In this document: in pieces, positions 59,010 through 64,000 of the stretch
Numbering within the stretch: the first letter of the stretch is position 1
Layout of the letters: each line of letters opens with the position of its first letter
Source of the DNA: CAZPQV01 sp964588705
GTDB lineage: Bacteria; Bacteroidota; Bacteroidia; Flavobacteriales; Weeksellaceae
Direction of reading: 5' to 3'
Assembly (NCBI GenBank): GCA_964588705.1
Contig: CAZPQV010000002.1
Location: 13,988 to 77,987 of the forward strand
Length of the DNA: 64,000 bases
Position numbers and translations under genes: made by a program
Notes under the pieces: model-generated
Databases searched by the model: none
What the model was told of the DNA's origin: nothing
The model's input: the letters and a program-made list of their open reading frames with translations, nothing else

Positions 59010-60251
59010 TCAATGATTTATCCTGAATTTAACGAGAGCTTTTTGATTAATTTCTATACTTGCTTTACTTACTCCGAAATCTTTAGACAAGTTCGTCCAA
59101 TCAGAAAGTGCTGTTTGCGTTTGTTCGATAACGTTTTCTACGAATACTTTTGATAACTTGGCTTCCAAACCGAGTTTTAGTAAATGTTCCCTTGTAATAT
59201 TTTTTCCTTCACCCAAAACCATTGTGCTATGTTCGCCACCAGGACCGTTGGAGAAAGTAAGATCATAAGCGGGCGATAATTTCCATTCGCCAAATTCATT
59301 CATCAGAAAAGAAAAATTCTTAGCATGGTCGTCCCTATTGTGTGCCATAACATTGAAAATTGCTAACCTGAACATCTTTTCAACTTCTCTGATATCTTTG
59401 GTTAAAATACCAGTCAATGATAGTAAATCTTCATAATCATGCGAAGGAAATCTGAAATTACTATGCACCATTCCACTCACGGTATGCATATGTGATCGTT
59501 TGTTTCCATTTGTGTCAAAGCGTTTTATAGCAAAATAACCACTTCCTTTATGTGACGGAAACAGATGGACATCCGGCATTTCTATTCCTGCTTTTGATGC
59601 CATTAATGCATATACATATTCGATTGCTCCTGCATCGATACCATCCTGAGTATTCGGAAATTTAACGATCCAATATTCAAAATCATCGCTTAACTCCTTT
59701 GCTCCATAAATGATATTCTTTCTGCTAGCATCTACACCAATCAGTGCTTTTGGTCTTGCTCCTGCTGAAGAGCCATTCAATGCTAGAAGCTCATTGATGA
59801 CTTCGCCAGATTCTCCTTCCAATACGTCTTCAGTCTGCACAGCCAGAGCATCCAAATCAAGAATTTCATTACTGCTATCCGGACTTTGATCAGGCTCATA
59901 AACCAAAGCACCCATTCCATTTAATCCAACATACGCCAAACGGTCTAGCGGAGAAATATCCGATAGTGAAATACCTTCCGAACGGAGCATCCGGTCGAAC
60001 AGCAATCTTCCCCAACCGTCCGGCAAACTGTCGTTGAAAACTCCGGCTAAACCTTCAAAAGGATCTTTTGGAAGTTCGATTACACCACGCTGTAAAGGAA
60101 GTTTTATAGGGGAAATCTCTAAATTATTATGGAGAAATGCTTCATCATATTCAAAATAGATGATACCGTTACGAATCGCTAAACGACCAACCGATTGAAT
60201 TTCGGAACCAAAATTCAATCCTACTTTTATTTCATTGATGGATATTTTCAT
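59010..60251 (-). CDS. hipA: HipA family Ser/Thr kinase toxin
   Basis: 413 residues. The HipA N-domain (about 1-110; GRLAIRNGIIYFEYDEAFL, LPDGWGRLLFDRML) is followed by the kinase: phosphate-binding loop LNGSSAGARPKALI, KFPNTQDGIDAGAIEYVYALM, YFAIKRFDTNGNKR, the catalytic loop FNVMAHNRDDHAKNFSFL and SPAYDLTFS. HipA toxins phosphorylate aminoacyl-tRNA synthetases and cause growth arrest. It overlaps the antitoxin gene by four bases (ATGA) and is coupled to it. All catalytic residues are present, so it is likely active. Confidence 0.94.
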   Translation of the reverse strand: MKISINEIKVGLNFGSEIQSVGRLAIRNGIIYFEYDEAFLHNNLEISPIKLPLQRGVIELPKDPFEGLAGVFNDSLPDGWGRLLFDRMLRSEGISLSDISPLDRLAYVGLNGMGALVYEPDQSPDSSNEILDLDALAVQTEDVLEGESGEVINELLALNGSSAGARPKALIGVDASRKNIIYGAKELSDDFEYWIVKFPNTQDGIDAGAIEYVYALMASKAGIEMPDVHLFPSHKGSGYFAIKRFDTNGNKRSHMHTVSGMVHSNFRFPSHDYEDLLSLTGILTKDIREVEKMFRLAIFNVMAHNRDDHAKNFSFLMNEFGEWKLSPAYDLTFSNGPGGEHSTMVLGEGKNITREHLLKLGLEAKLSKVFVENVIEQTQTALSDWTNLSKDFGVSKASIEINQKALVKFRINH

Positions 60252-60553
60252 TTTCTGCTTCCTCTTTTTCTAACAGGTTTTTCTACTGATTTGAGTACAT
60301 CATCAATCGATTTAAAATGCTGTTCCTTTGGTTTCAATGCTTCAACCATTTCTTCTAAACCACCAACCACCGAAAGAATCTTCAGAAATGAATCCAAAGA
60401 AATTAAACCCTTTTGTTCAAACTTTCTGAGTGTAGATAAGGGAACACCCGATCTTTCCGACAAGCCTTCCTGTGTAAGATTCATTTGCAATCGTCTTTCA
60501 CGGATGGTTTGAACGATTTTTTCTTGAACTTTTGACAATGTAATAAATAACAT
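60248..60553 (-). CDS. hipB: HipB-like HTH antitoxin
   Basis: 101 residues. A Cro/C1-type helix-turn-helix (about 10-68; RERRLQMNLTQEGLSERSGVPLSTLRKFE is the core region) plus a basic tail (KSVEKPVRKRGSRK). It should bind its own promoter and neutralise HipA. A TATATTTG -7 box (60612-60605) and a perfect dyad next to it lie just upstream, as expected for autoregulation. First gene of the pair. Confidence 0.92.
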   Translation of the reverse strand: MLFITLSKVQEKIVQTIRERRLQMNLTQEGLSERSGVPLSTLRKFEQKGLISLDSFLKILSVVGGLEEMVEALKPKEQHFKSIDDVLKSVEKPVRKRGSRK

Positions 60554-60581
60554 TATTATAGTATTTAGATGTTGTATATGG

Positions 60582-60612
60582 CAATAATTAATATTATTGT
60601 ATTACAAATATA
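60582..60612 (-). promoter_or_regulatory. Promoter and palindromic operator of hipBA
   Basis: The -7 box TATATTTG (60612-60605) is followed at once by the perfect dyad CAATAAT-taat-ATTATTG (60582-60599), which overlaps the expected transcription start. Confidence 0.7.
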
Positions 60613-60680
60613 CTGAATTTTGAATAATATCGTATGTTAAAGCAAACTACTATAGCCTTGTTTTGAAAAAATTTCTGATT

Positions 60681-61427
60681 TTAGATTTCATTAATCAATT
60701 CACTATTATACCCATTATACGGTTCCGAAATATACCCATGGGGATTACAGATGATTTGGGTTTCGCCAATTTTGTACTGGACTGGCGTATGAATATGTCC
60801 ATGAATCCAAAAATCAGGCTCTGTATTCAAAATAAAATCCTCAAGATTTGAGGCATAAGCGGATGTAACCGGATCGTTTTTAAACTCTTCCGGAACGGAT
60901 TTAATACTTGGTGCATGATGAGTAACAACAATATTCTTATGAAGTGATGAACTAAGTAAACTTTCTTCGAGCCACTTTCGAGAGTGCTGATGAATTTTAA
61001 AAGTATCAATTGTCCTCATTTTGGAATAGGAAGGATCCCTTTTGATCATTTTATAATCATTCATCAAAGGCTGACAAATCATTCCGTATTTCATAGGATT
61101 TCCAAAAATTGAAAAATCAGTCCAAAGTGTGCATCCGTGAAAGCGAACGTCATCAATATCTACAAACGAATTTTCTAATACATGAATGTTAGAATTCTTA
61201 CTTTCTTCCAGAATTTTGTTAAGCGTTTTTGGGTAAGAGCCTTTATAATATTCGTGATTACCTAAAATGTAAATTACAGCTTGATCTGGAATTTTACTTT
61301 TCAACCACTCAATTCCTTTTGTTCCGAGGTTGACATCACCGGCAATCACAACAATATCGGCGTTATCGAAATTTAATTCGGTAACGCCAAATTCCTGATG
61401 CAGATCACTGATGATTTGAATTTTCAT
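60681..61427 (-). CDS. Calcineurin-like metallophosphoesterase
   Basis: 248 residues, cytoplasmic. The metal-binding motifs are in order: ISDLHQEFG (DxH), VIAGDVN (GDxx), LGNHEYY (GNHE), THHAP (H) and HGHIHTP (GHxH). The family includes phosphatases and nucleases that use two metals; the substrate is unknown. A TAATTTTG -7 box (61440-61433) ends five bases before the ATG, so the message is nearly leaderless. It sits between the HipBA module and a gene-poor stretch. Confidence 0.92.
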   Translation of the reverse strand: MKIQIISDLHQEFGVTELNFDNADIVVIAGDVNLGTKGIEWLKSKIPDQAVIYILGNHEYYKGSYPKTLNKILEESKNSNIHVLENSFVDIDDVRFHGCTLWTDFSIFGNPMKYGMICQPLMNDYKMIKRDPSYSKMRTIDTFKIHQHSRKWLEESLLSSSLHKNIVVTHHAPSIKSVPEEFKNDPVTSAYASNLEDFILNTEPDFWIHGHIHTPVQYKIGETQIICNPHGYISEPYNGYNSELINEI

Positions 61428-62311
61428 GATTACAAAATTAGAAAAGTTTAGTTTACAGTTACAGTGTTTACTTCTTTTTGAGTTTCAGAGTCTGTCCACA
61501 AATAAAATAATCTTAATGTAGCTATACTAATTAAAATTGACACAACATCGGTTTATATCAATAACCTAAATAATTTTCTAAAAGAAAAAGGAAAAAAAGA
61601 AAGTCCACTTCGAATGGAAACTGAAAATTAAAAGCAATATTTTTTGGAAAAAGTATTGTTGCACATTTTCTGTTGAAATAATACTTTTTCCAAAAACCCT
61701 TTATGGCTTGATATTGCTTTTAATTTTCATGAACAATAGCTTTGCTTTCTTTTTATTATTTTTCAGAACAAAGACCTGTGTAAAATGATACAGATAAAAT
61801 CGGCAGACCTTTAGTGCAAAAAGTACTCTTTGTTTACAATAAGCGTGTCCGCTCACTGTAAAAAAAGAATCTTTTTGGTTTTCTCCTGTCGTCGAAAACG
61901 GTTTTGAAGGTTACTAATAAATTTGATGTCGAACCAATCGACATATAATTTTGTTCATGTCGAAGATATTGAAAATCCACAACATGATTTGCCTATATTT
62001 CTTGCGAAAATCAATTTGATTAATTAAGTAAATATTCAGCTAAATTCCACAAAAAAAATCCAGATTAAGCTCCTAGGGATTAATTTTGATGTAAACTTCA
62101 AATAGTGTATTATAATGCACTTTATCCTAAAAAGGAACAATAATATTGAAGAATAATGCACAAAGAGCAATTTAATGCACTTGTCATACTCAAAATTTTT
62201 CAGAATAACTTTTCAACTTACACAGTTAGTGAGATACTACCAAAAAGTTCAGATTGTTTAATAATTTTCAGAACCTATCCAAGAGTGTAGCTTTATTTAG
62301 AAACTCAGCCA
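61428..62311. other. Gene-poor stretch with a large inverted repeat
   Basis: About 880 bases without a convincing gene. It holds a long interrupted inverted repeat (61594-61754), a 33-codon frame at 61926-62027 (MSNQSTYNFVHVEDIENPQH..) that may be a remnant, and three AATGCAC words (62114, 62155, 62178). AT content is high. It separates the HipBA side from the nuclease/recombinase side. Confidence 0.65.
61594..61754. repeat. Interrupted inverted repeat, possibly a decayed miniature element
   Basis: A 35-base arm (61623-61657) pairs with a second arm split by a 14-base insertion (61680-61696 plus 61711-61728). Outside it, AAAAAGAAAG (61594-61603) and CTTTCTTTTT (61745-61754) also match as an outer dyad. 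The matched arms are otherwise near-identical. Confidence 0.75.
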
Positions 62312-63226
62312 CTACTTTAATATAGCTTGCTTTATCAAACTCATTATATATTCCAAATCCTTGGTGTCATCCACCACAATCTCATAATCACCATTTCCCC
62401 AATGTCCAATTGAAGAAACATCACGAGAGATTTTTTTAGGATCATCAAGTTGACCTCTTTTTAAATTTATCCAGAATTTTAAACTGTTCTTGAGAATACA
62501 AACATCAGTAAAAATTTTTCCTTTTACAGTAAATCCAATCTCTTGTTTTTTAGGCTTTACATCCAAATCATTTCCTAAATTAAGAATAGCGGATTTATAA
62601 GTTTCGTATAACTCAATTGTATCGTCTGATTTCCCCAGCAAATGCTCATCTTCAGTATAAACTTTTGTTTCCTGAATCACTTTACTAATCTCCGAGTTTT
62701 CGTTTTTCTGAACCTGTTTTATACTTGGTGCTGACTTAGATTTTTTTACTGGATTAATAACTACAACATCATTTTCAAACTGCTTAATCTCCCATAGTTC
62801 TATAGCAAGATCCTTGAAATTAGATGATTGTTTCTGAAAATCGTTGAAAGACGGTGAAACGAAAATAATTTTACTTTGTGACCAATCTACATCCGATCTC
62901 TTTAAATTTTTCTTTTGGGTTTCGTTATATTCCACAATAAATTCTGCTTTATATTCAAGCATCAAGTTTAGATATGAAACACCTTGATCAACCACACTGT
63001 AATTTTGACTTCTTTTATATTCAATAATTACAAAAGATTTAGTGTCTTCATCAAATGCCAGCGTATCAATTCTGTTGCTTTTAATAGAAAACTCAGATTT
63101 TACAAAATGCAGCCCGGTTATGGACATCAAGTTCTTCTCAAAAAGCAGTTGAATTTCTTTTTCTAGTTTGAATGTTTTTTCTCTTAATTCAAATAATGAG
63201 TTTTGGGTATTAGTAAATAACAACAT
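62312..63226 (-). CDS. DUF5655 protein with an N-terminal PD-(D/E)XK nuclease-like domain
   Basis: 304 residues. The N-terminal part (about 20-130; LEKEIQLLFEKNL, RIDTLAFDEDTKSFVIIEYKRS) has a D..ExK arrangement of restriction-endonuclease-like folds and resembles the NucS/DUF91-type modules. A charged linker (about 165-200) leads to a C-terminal DUF5655 domain (about 215-304; FWINLKRGQLDDPKKISRDV, GHWGNGDYEIVV). The linkage to DNA metabolism or defence is inferred. It lies 40 bases downstream of a serine recombinase gene, both on the minus strand. Confidence 0.87.
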   Translation of the reverse strand: MLLFTNTQNSLFELREKTFKLEKEIQLLFEKNLMSITGLHFVKSEFSIKSNRIDTLAFDEDTKSFVIIEYKRSQNYSVVDQGVSYLNLMLEYKAEFIVEYNETQKKNLKRSDVDWSQSKIIFVSPSFNDFQKQSSNFKDLAIELWEIKQFENDVVVINPVKKSKSAPSIKQVQKNENSEISKVIQETKVYTEDEHLLGKSDDTIELYETYKSAILNLGNDLDVKPKKQEIGFTVKGKIFTDVCILKNSLKFWINLKRGQLDDPKKISRDVSSIGHWGNGDYEIVVDDTKDLEYIMSLIKQAILK

Positions 63227-63265
63227 CTTTTTCGTTTTAAATAAAATCTATCAAATTTAATCATT

Positions 63266-63862
63266 TTAGCCCATTCTCTCCTTCACAAACGCCGAAACCG
63301 TCAATCTATGCACATTTAAAATTCTTCCGATTGCAGAGTAAGAAACTTTCTTATCCAAAAGGTCTTTGATTTTCTTTTCCTGACCGGTAAGTTTTGTTTT
63401 GGTAGATTTTCTGCCTTTCGGACGGCCGAGAATGACACCTTCCGCTTTTTTCCTCGCCAATGCTTCTTTGGTTCTTTGTGAAATTAGGTTTCTTTCTATT
63501 TCAGCTGACAAACCGAATGCAAAAGCCAAAACTTTAGAATTGATATCACTACCTAATCGGTAATTGTCTTTGATAGTCCAAACCTGAATGTCTTTGTTCA
63601 TGCATTCGTTTAGAATTCCCATAATCATTAAGAGATTTCTGCCAAGGCGAGAAAGTTCAGAACAAATCAGAATGTCGCCTTTTTTCATTTTTTTGAGGAG
63701 TTTGCCGAGTTTTCGTTGTTCTAATTTCTTTGAGCCAGAAATGGTTTCCTCTAACCATTTATCTACTACTACCACATTTCTTTCGCAAAACTGATTGATT
63801 TCGTAGCCTTGGTTTTCTACTGTCTGTTTGTCGGTGCTGACTATGATGTAACCGTAAATCAT
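63266..63862 (-). CDS. Serine recombinase (resolvase/invertase family)
   Basis: 198 residues. The catalytic domain (1-140) has the Ser in YGYIIVSTDKQ (Ser9), CSELSRLGRNLLMI (helix with the Arg pair), LAFAFGLSAEIERNLISQRT (dimer helix E) and EGVILGRPKGRKS. A C-terminal helix-turn-helix follows (about 160-195; KVSYSAIGRILNVHRLTVSAFV). Normally the residue two before the Ser is Arg (YxRVS); here it is Ile7, a change of an active-site residue. It should recombine or invert DNA at a nearby site but may be impaired. Closest relation is Tn3-type resolvases or invertases of accessory islands. Confidence 0.92.
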   Translation of the reverse strand: MIYGYIIVSTDKQTVENQGYEINQFCERNVVVVDKWLEETISGSKKLEQRKLGKLLKKMKKGDILICSELSRLGRNLLMIMGILNECMNKDIQVWTIKDNYRLGSDINSKVLAFAFGLSAEIERNLISQRTKEALARKKAEGVILGRPKGRKSTKTKLTGQEKKIKDLLDKKVSYSAIGRILNVHRLTVSAFVKERMG

Positions 63863-63866
63863 AGTT

Positions 63867-63920
63867 GTTTATTTTAAATTTTTATTGTATAAAATAAACC
63901 AAATCTGTATAAAATAAAAC
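63867..63920. repeat. AT-rich repeated motif upstream of the recombinase
   Basis: GTTTATTTTA (63867-63876, inverted), then TGTATAAAATAAAC (63886-63899) and TGTATAAAATAAAAC (63906-63920) with a 20-base period. The arrangement resembles recombinase binding sites (res-like). Confidence 0.6.
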
Positions 63921-64000
63921 ACAACCATTTTTTTATCATAATAAATGAGCGTTTTTGTTAGTCAGAACAAAGTTTTTTCTGATTTTAGAAATTCTGAAAG

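Noticed and set aside
61926..62027. 33-codon frame MSNQSTYNFVHV..
   Set aside because: Short, without a promoter, with no recognised family. It may be a remnant, so it is reported only within the gap description.
1..64000. rRNA, tRNA or CRISPR array
   Set aside because: No rRNA or tRNA sequence features and no array of identical repeats with unique spacers were found on either strand by reading.
63960..64000. Terminator TCAGAA..TTCTGA at the window end
   Set aside because: Weak six-base stem with a long loop. It is cut off from its context by the window edge, so it is not supported.

Overview
The window is an AT-rich chromosomal segment of a Bacteroidetes bacterium, most likely a flavobacterium of the Chryseobacterium/Kaistella type (Weeksellaceae). 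The reasons are -7 elements of the TAnnTTTG type in front of many genes, a TonB receptor with a carboxypeptidase-like N-terminal domain, a mevalonate-pathway gene, a Bat aerotolerance operon, and families typical of this group (DUF6263, DUF4834, DUF2202, YfhO, NamZ). No rRNA, tRNA, CRISPR array or complete insertion sequence was found.

Layout. 0-8 kb: a cut ECF sigma factor, a lipoprotein, tyrS, a fatty-acid desaturase, a small esterase, a divergent Lrp/AsnC regulator with a PLP-dependent Cys/Met lyase, and an esterase gene broken by an in-frame stop. 8-15.4 kb: purE and purK (separated by a DMT transporter and a CBS protein), mvaD, an acyl-CoA synthetase and an SDR dehydratase. 15.4-19.5 kb: a beta-propeller phytase behind a TonB receptor, probably an organic-phosphate scavenging pair. 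19.6-29.2 kb: housekeeping genes (hydrolase, pdxJ, MscS channel, ung, a MutS2-like ATPase without Smr domain, HD hydrolase, TraB lipoprotein). 29.2-31.6 kb: a compact sulfur operon (SQR-like flavoprotein, TusE/DsrC-like carrier, DsrE2-like protein) behind a dyad-rich promoter. 31.6-36.1 kb: PadR-PspC pair, a very small transcription unit for a 20-residue peptide, and plsC/thioesterase/isochorismate synthase. 36.2-45.4 kb: MarC and the Bat operon (MoxR, DUF58, BatD-like, BatA, BatB, BatC, BatD), interrupted by a truncated RhuM-Fic gene. 45.7-58.7 kb: DinB, rlmB, envelope and cell-wall genes, a glycosyltransferase, a cysteine synthase-like enzyme, an FtsX-type permease and NamZ. 58.7-64 kb: accessory region with a probable stand-alone structured RNA, a HipBA module, a phosphoesterase, a gene-poor stretch with a large interrupted inverted repeat, a DUF5655 nuclease-like protein and a serine recombinase whose usual active-site arginine is isoleucine.

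A theme of the window is a set of short, degenerate tandem repeats with periods of 6, 7 or 9 bases. They sit at gene borders and twice inside genes. In one case they supply the only plausible start codon (glycosyltransferase, TTG), in another they abut a stop codon (SQR), and they add residues inside mvaD and the glycosyltransferase. A second theme is near-leaderless genes, in which the -7 box ends only 4-6 bases before the start codon.
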